Assembly (NCBI RefSeq): GCF_000687795.1
Contig: NZ_JHXT01000002.1
Location: forward strand, 39,313-103,312
Length of the DNA stretch: 64,000 nucleotides
DNA from: Mycoplasma testudinis ATCC 43263
Lineage (GTDB): Bacteria > Bacillota_I > Bacilli_A > Mycoplasmatales > Mycoplasmoidaceae
Direction: 5' to 3'
This document shows, one piece after another, positions 11,380 through 22,765 of this stretch. Within the stretch, counting starts at the first letter, position 1. Each line of letters starts with the position of its first letter. Below the pieces are notes generated by a model that saw only the letters and a list, made by a program, of their open reading frames with translations, searched no databases and had not been told where the DNA came from. The translations under genes and the position numbers were made by a program.

Positions 11380-14232
11380 TCATCTTTCAAGATGTTTTTT
11401 TAAATATACTGCAGTATGTGAAACATCAGTTAATTTAATTAATTGCTCGGGTGTTCCGCGAGCAATAATTTTTCCACCTGCATCACCACCATTAGGGCCT
11501 AAATCTATTATGTAATCAGCCACTTGAATCAAATCTAAATTATGTTCAATTACAATTACAGTGTCTCCATGGTCGACGATTCGATTTAACACAGCAATCA
11601 ATTTTTTAATGTCATGACTATGTAATCCGGTTGTTGGTTCATCTAAAACATAAATTGTTTTTCCAGTAGCTCGCTTTTGCAAATGCTTCGCCAGTTTAAT
11701 TCGCTGAGCTTCCCCACCAGATAAAACTGTTGCATTTGTGCCTAATTGCAAATAATCTAAACCAACATCGCAAATTAATTGTAATTTACGGTTAATATTT
11801 GGGACATTTTTGAAGAATTCTAGAGCTTCGCTTGTAGACATTCTCAAGACATCATAAATAGATTTCCCTTTATATTTAATTTCTAAAGTTGCGTCATTAT
11901 ATTTTTTACCATTACATTCTTCACATTTAACATAAACATCAGGCAAAAAATGCATCTCTATTCTTAAAACCCCATCACCACCACAGCGTTCGCAGCGCCC
12001 ACCTGAGACGTTAAATGAAAATCTACCACGTTCGTAACCACGAGCTTTAGCTTCAGGAATTAGTGAGAATAGATCTCGAATATCATCAAAAACCCCAACA
12101 TAAGTTGCTGGGTTAGAACGGGGAGTTCGCCCAATAGGATCTTGAGAAATGGTAACAATCTTATCTACATTCATAATTCCATCTAATGTTTTATAGGGTT
12201 GCGGCTTAACAAATTTATTAAGGATTAAACGTTCAATAGCAGGAACTAAAGTTTGGTTAACAAGGGTTGATTTCCCGCTTCCCGAAACTCCTGTAACCAC
12301 AACTAATTTGTTTAACGGAAACTCAACATCAATATTTTTTAAATTATTGCCGGTAGCACCTTTTAAAGCAATTTTTTTGTTGTTTCCACCCCTCCGGGAT
12401 TTCGGAACTTCAATTGCTTCTTTTCCGCTTAAATATCTTCCGGTAATTGATTTAGAATTATCCGCCACTTCTTGTGGAGTTCCTTGTGCAACTAAGGTAC
12501 CTCCGTTTTCGCCAGCACCTGGACCAATATCGATTAAATGGTCTGCAGCTCACATTGTATCTTCATCATGTTCAACTACAAGTAAAGTATTACCTAAATC
12601 ACGCATTGATTTTAAAGTATCAATCAAACGATCATTATCTTTTTGATGCAAACCAATCGATGGTTCATCTAAAACGTACAAAACGCCTGTTAAATGTGAT
12701 CCAATTTGAGTGGCTAATCTAATCCGTTGGCTTTCGCCCCCAGATAAAGTAGCGGCACTTCGAGCCAACGTTAAGTACTCTAATCCCACGTTTTGTAAAA
12801 AACTCAAACGATCAATTATCTCTTTTAAGGCCAGACGAGATATTTGCTTTTGTTCGTTTGTTAATTCTAATGCTAGCAGATATTCAATTGACTTATTGAT
12901 AGACAATTCAGTGAAGTTAATAATATCTAAATTACCAACCCTTACACTAAGGGCACTAGGTGACAATTTTTTACCTTTACAAGTATCACATTTTTTTTCG
13001 GCCATATATTTAGAATAATACTCGCGAGCCATTTGACTGCTAGTTTCAATATGTCTTCTTTTAATTAAAGCAGCCACGCCCTCAACCATTTCAACCTTAT
13101 CATAACCACGCCCTGATGCAGACAATAAACGAACTTCAATTGGTTCATCACTTCCGTCTAAAATAATTTTTAATTGTTTCTTAGACAAATCTTGTAAAGC
13201 AACATCTAAAGGAATGGCATAGTGTTTTAATAAGGCACTAAAGCGTTGTCAATCTAAAGATGTAGTATTAACAATATTTTTGAAATAATCTATCCCACCT
13301 TCTAAGATTGATAAAGACTTGTTTGGCATCATTCGTTCTTCATCTGGTTCATAAGTAAACCCTAGTCCTTTACAGTAAGAACACGCTCCGATAGGAGAGT
13401 TAAACGAAAATAACCTTGGTTCTAATTCAGGAATATTAAATCCACATTTTTCACACGAGTGATGTTGACTAAAAGTAAACAACTCGTTATCACTCAAAAT
13501 ATTAACATTCCCTTTACCAGCTTGAGCCGCTGTTTCAATGGCATCATTAAGCCGGGTTTTGGTTAAATTATCATGGTGCAAAACTATTCGGTCAATAACA
13601 ACACTGATATCATGACGGTTATTTTTATCTAATTCTATTTTATCGTCTAAAGAATAGACTGTTCCATCAACAAAAACTCGCAAAAAACCTTTTTGGCGAA
13701 GTTTTTCAAATTCATTTTTAAAGGTCCCTTTTTGATTACGGACTATAGGTGCTAATACTTGCAATTTTTTATCTTCATCTTGAGCATAGATTTGGTCGGT
13801 AATCTGTTTAATGGTTTGGGTTTTAATAAGCCCATGACCATTGGGACAATAAGGCAATCCAATACGTGCTCATAAAACGCGCAAATAATCATAAATTTCA
13901 GTTACAGTACCAACTGTTGAACGAGGATTGTGAGACGTTGATTTCTGGTCAATAGAAATTGCAGGAGACAATCCATCGATTGAATCAACATCAGGTTTTT
14001 CATTTCCACCTAAAAATTGCCGGGCATAAGATGATAAAGATTCTAAATAACGTCTTTGACCTTCAGCATAAATAGTGTCAAAGGCTAATGAAGATTTTCC
14101 AGATCCTGATAATCCTGTAATTACTACCAATTGATTTTTAGGAATATCTATGTTCAGATTTTTTAAATTATTTTCACGAGCTCCTCTAACACTTATAATT
14201 TCGTGACTGTTTAACTTAACTGGTTTATTCAT
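11380..14232 (-). CDS. uvrA: Excinuclease ABC subunit A
   Basis: A 950-residue damage-recognition ATPase of nucleotide excision repair. Two ABC ATPase halves are visible: Walker [10 protein letters not shown] (about residue 40) and GVSGSGKST (about 650), and two LSGG signature motifs ([13 protein letters not shown] and [13 protein letters not shown]). The Cys pairs CEKCG/CSYCKG and CERCGG/CEECNG form the zinc modules. Four open stretches are joined through TGA=Trp; length is exactly that of UvrA. The next gene downstream is the nitroreductase. Upstream, the 892-residue unknown protein stops 13 bases before this ATG. Works with UvrB and UvrC, not in this window. Confidence 0.98.
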
Positions 14233-14245
14233 TATTTATTCCTTA

Positions 14246-16924
14246 TTAAAATTTTGGCAAAGTTCAAGTACACACTTTTTTACTTTCGGGCTCTGTAGAT
14301 TCTAAAAAAATCATCGCAAAACCTTGTTGATTTTGCTCACCTACTAATAATCCCTTAACAAAGTTTTTTTCGTGCTGGCTATTAAGCGGTAAACCACAAT
14401 AAATAAGAACTTTGGGATTTACCAGAAATTGAATCCCTAGATATAACCTTAAAAAATCAGAATTATCAAACGTTTCGGGAGACGTAAATAAATAAAATTC
14501 ATTTAGTCCGACATCAATCAATTTTTTACTAACTTCAAATTGATTAAAATACTCTAAACATCTTTGCTGATTGAAAAACCACTTTAGAGAGGTTGCCTTG
14601 TTTAAAAACTGCATCAATCACAAATGGCGTTTAAGAATATAAATATTGGTTTCAAACGTCCGAGTAAATTCACTTTCGTTAATCGCTTTTTTGTTCACAA
14701 CCATATTCGTTTTTAAAGCAACCTGGTTTACAATCTGAATATTTTTCAATAGTTTCATGCTATTTTTTTTAAAAATATTATACAGAAGACGAATCTTACT
14801 TATTAAATCTTTAAATTTATTTTTGGCAATATTTTGCTGTAGTCGAATATCCTTTTTATACGATTTAACACGACATTTTAAGTCATTCTTTTGATGAATT
14901 AAATTAGTTAATTTTGAGGACAAAAATTCACAGTACATTTTTTTAGATTCGTATTGTTTATATGGATCAAAAGAAATAATATTTTTTGATCAATTATCAT
15001 CATTTAATTCTTCCAAATTATTATTTTCTGCAAACAACTTAGCAATAAAGTTATCTTTTGAAGAAATTAAGGATGTATTGAAATGTTCACGAATCTTACG
15101 GCGTCAACCTAAAGCAATTTTTTTGCGCGTCGTTCGAAGGCTTGGAAAATGAACAATCCCCTTAACAAAAAGTTTCATTTCTTCTAAAGCTACTTGATAC
15201 CGCTTATTAATAATTTCGTTTACTAAAGTAAAACGACTTGCCATACTAAAATAGGGTTTTGGTAAACCGTTCGCTGTACGTTTTTTAAAATCTAATTCAC
15301 TATAAGTTAAACTAATTTCTTTTCAATTCAAAATTTTTGTATAAGCAGTTGAAAATACTAAGACGTTGTTCGAACGTAAAAAAAGATTTTGATAGTGTTT
15401 AATAAAATATGTTGTTTGACTATGATAAAACTTTTCCAGCAATTGGATTGCTTTAATCATATGAATTGATTTTTCTAATCTTGTTTTTGCAAAAGGTATA
15501 CAAGCAAATTTAGATTTTGAAATTCTACTTAGATGCTCTTTTTTAAAGTGCTCTTGAAGGTCAATCGAAACGGATATCTGATGTTTAATAACGGCTTCTT
15601 CATACAATAACTTACTTACGTTTTTTAAATGTTGGTCATAAATATTTTTTAAAAAAATACTCGCTTTGATTTCTCGATTAAAAATTGATTGTTTCGTCTT
15701 ATTTCTAAAAACGTTTTCCATATCCTTATAAAAAATAGCCAGTTTTGATGGGTCATCTGTACTTGGAGGATTTGCTATTAAGGCTTCAAGAGAACTATAA
15801 TGCTGGTCAACTAATTTTTTCGTGTCAGCGATAATCTCGTGACACATTCGCGGAGAACACAATTTAAGCCGATAAATCTTCTTAGCTATTTTTAATTGGT
15901 CTTGCCGTTTTCGCAAAGATATTTTTGCATCAATTCGACTCACCTTGTCAGTCATCACAAACTGAACAAAAATATTTCTAAGTTTTCTTGCTTTTAATAA
16001 ACGGATTCAACTGGCAATAATAACTTTACAATCATGGGTATCTTTTTTCAAACGTTTTTCAAAGTCACTTTGATGAGCACGCAGTTGAAAAGTATTTTTA
16101 GCCGCATCATAAGCTGATATCCCATTAACTGAATCGTATTTTGCTGCAGTTATTCTCTCATCAATATTTTTTAATCTTTGCAAATAATTGTTTATTGGCA
16201 AAACAACTGGAAAATATAAGTAGTTTTCAATCAATTTTTGTGTCTGCAAAGAAAGCGAAATCAAATCGTTATCAAAAGCACGATTGTTTTCAGAAACCGA
16301 TAACGATTCACGAATTAGTAATAGTAAATGAGTTAAGTTTACTTGATGGACGTTATAAAATTGGGAATTCAAAGTTTTAAAGGATTGGTTAATAAGTAAT
16401 AACCTTTTTTCTGCATATGTCCGAACGTTCTTCAATATTTCCAAACTCATATTAAAACGTTCAAATGATTGCAAATTCTTAATTTGATTTAATCGATTTA
16501 ATAAGAAGTTTTTCTTTATTGGGTTGTTATTAAAATGGCTCAAATGTTTCGCATAAATCTCGTGAGGATTTTGCTTGAAAAATTCAAAATAATTACTATC
16601 TATTATTCGTACTCGCTCGTAAGCATTTTTAGATGACAATAGACGTGTTTTACGAGCCGCGACTCACGATTCACCAATTTTAGCAACTCCGGCATAAGGC
16701 TTAGTGCTACGTTGCAAAACTGAAGCAATTTCGCGCCACAATCGATCACTTCCATTAGGCGAAAGATAACGGTCATATTCATATAATTTTAAATGCGGAG
16801 ACAAATGCATAGTCATTGGATCACTATGCAAATCTCCAACGATTGAAAGCAGCAAAAAATCAAACTCAATAATAGGAGATTTTTTTGTATCTTCAGTTAA
16901 AAAATCTTTTAAAATTCGTCTCAT
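14246..16924 (-). CDS. Large basic protein of unknown function, between ftsK-like and uvrA
   Basis: An 892-residue, lysine-rich, mainly helical protein that I do not recognise. It stays open through several TGA=Trp codons. There is no transmembrane segment and no clear signal. The last 75 residues (FLRLYLGIQFLVNPKVLIYCG, then an LNSQHE turn and GFAMIFLEST) look like the tail of an ABC ATPase (signature helix, Walker B strand, D-loop) with the acidic residues lost. No Walker A is visible at the N-terminus, so this is only a hint of a degenerate ATPase with a huge helical insertion. It begins 46 bases after the FtsK-like stop and ends 13 bases before uvrA. Confidence 0.7.
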
Positions 16925-16967
16925 AATATTTTTGCTTCACAAGTGATTAAATCAAGTATGTAAAATT

Positions 16968-18971
16968 TTAATTTAACTTTTCTTGGTTGAGTGCTTTAAG
17001 TATTTTATTTAACTCGTTATTATCTACATAACAAGACAACCCACGAACTAATTCCTTAGAATTTTTGCTGACCATAACAAAATCACCACGACCATAAAGT
17101 TTAGCTAAATAATTTTTGTTCAATAATAATTGGCTTTCTTCAGGTGATTGAGCTTTAAAAGCAAAAATTAAATCAAAATGGTTTTGGGTATCTTCATTAA
17201 ACAATAAACCATCGATTTCAGTTGCAACAAGAATCAAATGAACACTTAAACGCAAAGCGTATTGATGAACTGTAGATAAAAATTTATAAATATAATCACT
17301 ATCTGATTCTAACAAATCTTGAAAATCATTAATAACTAAAACAAGCGGCTTTATTGGTTCGCTAATATCGGGTAATTTATTATATTCACTAATTGTATCT
17401 ACTCCGTATTTACGTAAAAGTTTAACCCGGTATTTCAATTCTACTAAAGCTTCTTCAAATAAATTAAATCCACTATTAACTGTATTAGCAACAGGTGTAA
17501 CTAAATGAGGAACCTGTCCAAATCTAGATAAGTGTCCTGAACGCGTATCAATGATAGATAACATCAGCTGTGATGGACTATTATTAATAACCAAAGAAAG
17601 AACTAACGATGTTAATAACATCCCCTTTCCAGACCCTAAGATTCCGGTTAATAAAACAACTGGATATTTTTGCAAAGGCAAAGTTCAAGATTGATTGTAT
17701 TGATTTTTGCCAATCGCACAGTGCAAACCAATGGAATTTGCTATTAATTCGTTAATTTCTTTAAAACTTATCTGATTGGTGTTTGGAACCGGAATTTGAA
17801 CTTCTAAAACGTTGGCCTTAAGGTAAATATCAAATTGTTTAACCTTTAACGCAGCTTGAATTTCATCTTTATATTTAGTAAACTCTTTCACTACTGAAGG
17901 ATCATCAAGCTCATATCAGATACTAATCATGCTAGGACCACAAGCGAAGTTTTTAGGAAAAACCTTAATTGAGCGAATAACAAAGAAATCAGTCAAATTA
18001 AGCATGGCGGTTTTTGCATATTCATAGTTTTTATCGTAATTGTTTATTCCAATATTATTAATTGGACCATCGTAAGTTAAATCGCTATAAATTTTCTGTC
18101 GTAAACTGAAAGGGATAATTGTTTGGGTTTGTAATTGTTCTGTTGAATTAAGGTTTTGTTGATGTTGAGTTACCTCTTGTGATGGTATGACAACATCGGT
18201 GGCTGATCGAACGATATGCGAAGGTATCTCGTTTGACTTCGATAAGTCTGATGTATCAATTTTGATTGTGTATGGATTGACAAACTCTTCTTCAACAATA
18301 TTTGCTTTGGTAACGGTTTTCTTATTAAACCCACCAAACCAAACAACAATGCGTTCTTTTAGCCATTGCAACTTTTTTCATTTCAATTTAAAACCAATAA
18401 TTAAGACAATAATAAGAATTAAAATAATCAATAAAATAAAAAATAAGACAATAGGAACTTGTGCATTAATGGCTACAAGTAAAGTTCATCACAATCCACC
18501 ATTAACCAAAATATTGTGTGCCCAAACAAAAGAGCCTGTAACAAAAACATCGGCCTTTCAACTATTAAAATAATTTCCTAAAAAAATTCTGATGTTAATT
18601 GGGTTAACATTAGCTCAACGTTGGAAATAATTAGCTATTGCAAAAATTAATGCTAAAAAAATCATGACAATAACAAAGCTAATAATCCATCTTTTAGAAA
18701 TTAATACTCGTCAATAATTTTTTTGAATAATTAAAAAAATCACCCCTGCAGCAATTAACATAACATAGGCGAAATATTTAGCAGTTCCAAAAAATAAAAG
18801 ATCGAAAAAAACTCCATCAAAGAATTCACCAAAATACGGAACACGTACTAAAAACACAATTGGAAAAACAATTAGTCCAATCCCGGCTAATAACCGTCAG
18901 ACTAATTGTTTAGTATTTTTATTATCAGCGGTTGTTGTTAACCTTTGAGTAACCAAATTATTTTTTGTCAT
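16968..18971 (-). CDS. FtsK/SpoIIIE-like DNA translocase (short form)
   Basis: A 667-residue protein with four or five N-terminal transmembrane segments (residues about 25-190), a linker, and a RecA-like motor. Walker A is TGILGSGKGM near residue 435; the following SIIDTRSGHLSRFGQVPHLV matches the SpoIIIE stretch with IDPK and a PHLL motif. Walker B is LVLVINDF, and LYGRGDFVMV corresponds to the LGRGDML motif. The protein stops about 25 residues after this, so the DNA-orienting gamma winged helix of classical FtsK is absent. Walker A lacks the usual final Ser/Thr after GK (GKG). It would pump chromosomal DNA at division if active. Confidence 0.85.
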
Positions 18972-19004
18972 ACAACCAACCCTATTATTGAACAATTATA
19001 TTAA

Positions 19005-20696
19005 TTATAAATCAATTATCGTGGGCAAAATAATTGGTTTCTTATCAACAGATTTTTCAAATAGTTTGGTAATCCCTTTTTTCATATTAATTTTGAATTC
19101 GCGCATCTCACTCATTCCAATTTTGAAATTCTCTGATTTGCTTTTAATTTTTTCTAGATCTGCTATTGAAAGGCGAATGTAATGTTCCATTTTTTCTTCT
19201 ACTTCAGCCATTTTCTTAGAGTCATCAGAAATTCCTAAAATATTACTTTTAAACTCCTTCAAAAATTTACCGGTTTTTGCATTATAAAATAAAGCAATTG
19301 TAATAACTCCATTTTCAGCCATTTGTTCGCGTTCAAATAAGATGCTTGCACCAACATCTTGAATTCCGGCAGAATCAACACATTTTTCTTGTAAAGAAAT
19401 TTCTTTTGCGCCTTTATTAATGGTGCCGTTTAAAATGCTAATAATTTCCCCATTGTAGAGAATTTTTACCTGCTCTGTACTAATTCCTGTATGTTTAGCA
19501 ACGGCAGTATACTTTAAAAAGTCTTTATATAACCCGCTGATTGGAATAACGTATTTAGGCTTCAACAAGTTTAGTAAATGTTTGTGATCTTCATCTGAGG
19601 CTTGCATTGGGAAAACTTCATTAGTTAATTTAAAGTAATTTACATCATGCCGTGCAACATCATCCAGAATTCTTGCTTCAACAGCTTCATATCCGGCTAC
19701 CCGAGGGGTAATGAAAACAAATGTATCTTTTTGATTATAATGAATCTTTTCGTCTTCGTTGTTAGCTATCTTACTTAATTTTGCATAAAGTCTATATGGA
19801 TTAGAAGTAATACAAATAATGGCATTATCAGATTTATCAATCTCACCAATTGGTAAAGTTAATAAATTTCGATTATTAAAAATTTTATTACGAATTGTAG
19901 CTACAAAAATATTAATAAACGTGTGTGAATAGATAATAAAAGGACGTTGTTTTTGACGAGCCAATTGCCCTGCTGTCAAGATTGTATAAGCGTTAGAATC
20001 ATAGCAAGCAATAAATACGCGACCTTTAGCGGAACTTACAATACGCTCCAAAATTGCTTTGGATTTATGGTTTGGGGCAGTAAAACCGGTATTCTTTCCA
20101 ACTGCTCCAACCGCAACGATCAACAATAAAATATTAGTTCCTATTTTAGCTACAAGATCGTTTAATTGGCTTTCAAAAGCAAAGTTTTTATCATTAATAG
20201 TAATGAAGTCATCAATATAAACAACATGACCATCCTTCGTTTTAAAAGCAAAACCATATGATCAAGGCATAGATGAACATACTTTGAATGGTAATACTTC
20301 AACATTACCGATTTTGAAATATTCCATAGCATCAAGAACAACAATCTTGATATTTTTCCCTGACATGTTTTGGGTTTTCTTTTCAATAATTGTTTCAATT
20401 ACTGTTTTTCCGATGATGCTAGTGTAGATTGGAATGCTACCTAAAGCTTGGAAAAGGTATTCAAGAGCACCAATATTATCATAAGTTGGATATCCAATCA
20501 TGATTCCTCGAATGCGTTTTTTATTTTTTAACAATCAATCAAAATCAGGGATTAATTGTTTAACTCCAAGTAATGACGTTGTTGGTACTAATGTTCCAGA
20601 ATTAAAAATAAAAAGATCATCGCCAATTTCCAAGACGGAACAGTTTTTACCTCGTTCGTCTTGACCACCTAAAGCGAAAAAGTTGACTTTAGACAT
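19005..20696 (-). CDS. RNase J-like protein lacking the metal-binding motif
   Basis: A 563-residue metallo-beta-lactamase/beta-CASP protein, paralogue of the RNase J at 47995-49704 and of nearly equal length. Both begin with an FALGGxDE / FAFGGLEE strand and share the C-terminal half (ISGLYKDF against IHGEFKMF, RILSEDGV-like segment, ILPTIIDL end). The catalytic HxHxDH of RNase J is replaced here by YPTYDNIGA (about residue 75), so both His and one Asp ligand positions are lost. By analogy with RNase J2 partners it may be a structural or regulatory subunit. It is 33 bases upstream of the FtsK-like gene, downstream of rpsO. Confidence 0.88.
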
Positions 20697-20790
20697 TTAA
20701 TTACTCCTATTAAATTTAGCTACGGTATGCAAAATTTTTGATATTGTGTTTGTTTAAACGCAATCAGAGTAGTTCATATTAATAAACAAA

Positions 20791-20812
20791 GCACATGCGA
20801 TTTAGCATGTGC
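20791..20812 (-). terminator. Hairpin after rpsO
   Basis: GCACATGC at 20791-20798 pairs with GCATGTGC at 20805-20812. On the minus strand it is followed by TTTGTTTATT, 13 bases after the rpsO stop. It probably attenuates rather than ends transcription, because the RNase J-like gene follows about 95 bases on. Confidence 0.7.
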
Positions 20813-20824
20813 ATTGGTAAAAAA

Positions 20825-21094
20825 TTAGCGGCGAATATTTAGACGTTTAATTAAATCACGATATGCTTCAAGATCGCGTTCTTGCAAATAAGCAAGCAAT
20901 CGCTTTCTTTTTGAAACTTTACTGTACAAACCACGTTTAGAAATAAAATCTTTTTTATTTGAAGCGAGATGTTCGGTAATTTGTTTGATTTCATTAGTTA
21001 AAATTGAAACTTGAACAAAAACACTTCCAACATCTTTATCGTTGATTTTGTACTGATTAATTAAATCGGCTTTTTGAGTTTTAGTTAAAGCCAT
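20825..21094 (-). CDS. rpsO: 30S ribosomal protein S15
   Basis: An 89-residue primary-binding small-subunit protein that contacts 16S rRNA helix 22. The family pattern is intact: DVGSVFVQVSILTNEI, SKRGLYSKVSKRKRLLAYL and the ending LIKRLNIRR. Length equals the family. GGAGGC precedes the ATG. It heads the leftward string with the RNase J-like gene; rpsO is commonly followed by an RNA-decay gene (pnp) in other bacteria, so this pairing with an RNase J paralogue is a functional analogue. Confidence 0.98.
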   Translation of the reverse strand: MALTKTQKADLINQYKINDKDVGSVFVQVSILTNEIKQITEHLASNKKDFISKRGLYSKVSKRKRLLAYLQERDLEAYRDLIKRLNIRR

Positions 21095-21335
21095 ATTGCC
21101 TCCACATAATTTATATAAATAAAATTCGTCGTATAAACTACTGCGTTTAAATGCTTTAACATTATACTTAAAAAAGGCGAATTATTTGAAAATAAGTTGC
21201 TTTCTGTAAAGATTTTTGAAAATAATATGACTAAAAAATTATTTTAGAATATTCAAATTTGACAGTTTTTATAGATTAATATTTCATGAAATTACTTCTT
21301 TTTTAACAAAACTTTTGCTTGACACATCTTAAATC

Positions 21336-22565
21336 TTAAAGTGAACTCAAAGGAATTGCATAAATATTTTTATCTATGGGATATATGGAGTCAGTAATAC
21401 ATACTAATCCACAATTGCCTATTTGATACTGTTTGGACTGTAAAACATTAAATGCTTTTACATCTTTCAGATCATATTTAATTCCAGCTTTTACTTCAAT
21501 AAAATGAAGTTTAGCATCTTTTAAGATAATTAAATCTATTTCGTTGAAATTATGATCTCTGTAATAATAAAAATTAGCACTTACCCCATAAGCATTTGTA
21601 TGGGTTTTAATTATTTCGTTCACAGCAAATGTTTCAATTAAACTACCAAATTGATTCGATTTAAGCAATGTTTTATGATTATCAAATTTATTTAAAAAAC
21701 AAGCTAGTCCTGTATCTGTAAAATATATTTTTTGTCTTTTTGTTAAACGTTTTATAGCCGAAGAATCTATTCAGGGAGATAAAAGCATAATTAATCCTGA
21801 GGCTTCTAAAATTTGAACTCAACTTGAAATGGTTTTTAAATCTACCCCTATCTTCGATGCGATGTTAGCATATACTAATTCATTACCTGTTTGTGCTGCA
21901 AGAATTTCAATAAATTTATAAAACAAATTTTCATTTTTAACTTTAGTAATTTCGTGTAAATCCTTACTAATGAAAGTTTCTACATAACTTGTATAAAATT
22001 CTTTAGTATTTAATAGGGCATTTTTATGCAGTTCTGGATAAGATCCTTTATAAATAAGTTTAGCTAAACTATCTTGAGATAATGGTAATATTCTTTTAGT
22101 GTTTACTATAGGGTTTATCTCAAAGGGAATTTCTTCGCGTTCATTAATTTCGCTAAATGACAAGCCGCTCATTTTTATGATTGCAATTCTTCCCGCAAGA
22201 GATTCGCTAACTCCTTTCATCAATGAAAATTGATGCGATCCAGTTAATATAAACATTCCATTTGCATTTTGATTTTTATAACGGTTTTCATTTACTAATG
22301 GGGCAATGTATTCGAAAAGTATTGGAGCTTTTTGAATTTCGTCAATAATTAAAGGAAAAGAATTAATTTTTAAAAAAAGTTCTGGGTCCTTAGTTGCTAA
22401 TTCATAATTTGATCTAATTTCAAGAGAAACATATTTTCACTTTAGAGATTTATTCAATTCTAAACATAATGAAGACTTGCCAACTTGTCTTGGACCAGTA
22501 ACCAAAACAACAGGGAATGTTTTCGTGCATTCAGTTATTCTCTTAGAAATTGTTCGTTTATACAT
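21336..22565 (-). CDS. AAA ATPase with DUF4143 domain (copy 1)
   Basis: A 409-residue protein of the AAA_14/DUF4143 family. Walker A TGPRQVGKSS at about residue 23 and Walker B PLIIDEIQKAP at about 72 are seen, then FILTGSHQF and ESLAGR (sensor regions). A winged-helix-like segment with IGVDLKTISSW lies near 245. The C-terminal part has a PD-(D/E)xK-like fold signature: NEIDLII followed by LHFIEVKAG. Function of the family is not settled; roles as toxin-like, defence or DNA-processing ATPases have been suggested. The paralogue at 57039-58271 is alike over its whole length. It borders the prophage, and two tandem palindromes sit at its promoter. Confidence 0.85.
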
Positions 22566-22593
22566 AGTAATTCCAATCTGACTGAATGGAATA

Positions 22594-22663
22594 ATTATAA
22601 ATCATATTTGGGAAAATATGGAATTCAATTCCAGATTTTACGGAATTCAATTCCGGATTTTAC
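22594..22663 (-). promoter_or_regulatory. Promoter with two tandem 22-bp palindromic repeats (ATPase copy 1)
   Basis: On the minus strand TATAAT (22594-22599) lies 29 bases before the ATG. Two direct repeats of 22 bp abut at 22620-22641 and 22642-22663, differing at one base; each contains the 13-bp palindrome GGAATTCAATTCC. The nearer copy covers the -35 position. A further looser dyad, ATTCCA and TGGAAT, flanks 22570-22592. The geometry (two turns of helix between copies) is that of a cooperative operator. Confidence 0.7.
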
Positions 22664-22752
22664 TGAATAGAATATTTATCGAATATTCAATTAATGTGTT
22701 CTAAAAGTATTAGAAAACATTTATTTATTAACAATAAGACTTCTTTTTTTTT

Positions 22753-22765
22753 ATATAGTCCCGAA
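22753..22765 (-). repeat. Inverted copy of the prophage attachment core
   Basis: ATATAGTCCCGAA is the reverse complement of the first 13 bases of the 15-bp core at 23403 and 38428. Compared with the right-end copy the match continues, with one gap, through AAACTAA, which the 23403 copy lacks. Confidence 0.75.

Noticed and set aside
11380..14232. uvrA appearing as four broken frames
   Set aside because: All breaks are TGA codons in the same frame at Trp positions; the gene is intact under the mycoplasma code. The same holds for tkt, ligA, rnjA and the permeases.
22620..22663. Short palindromic repeats that could suggest a CRISPR array
   Set aside because: Only two units, directly abutting with no spacers, and placed at a promoter; no cas genes. 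They fit an operator better.
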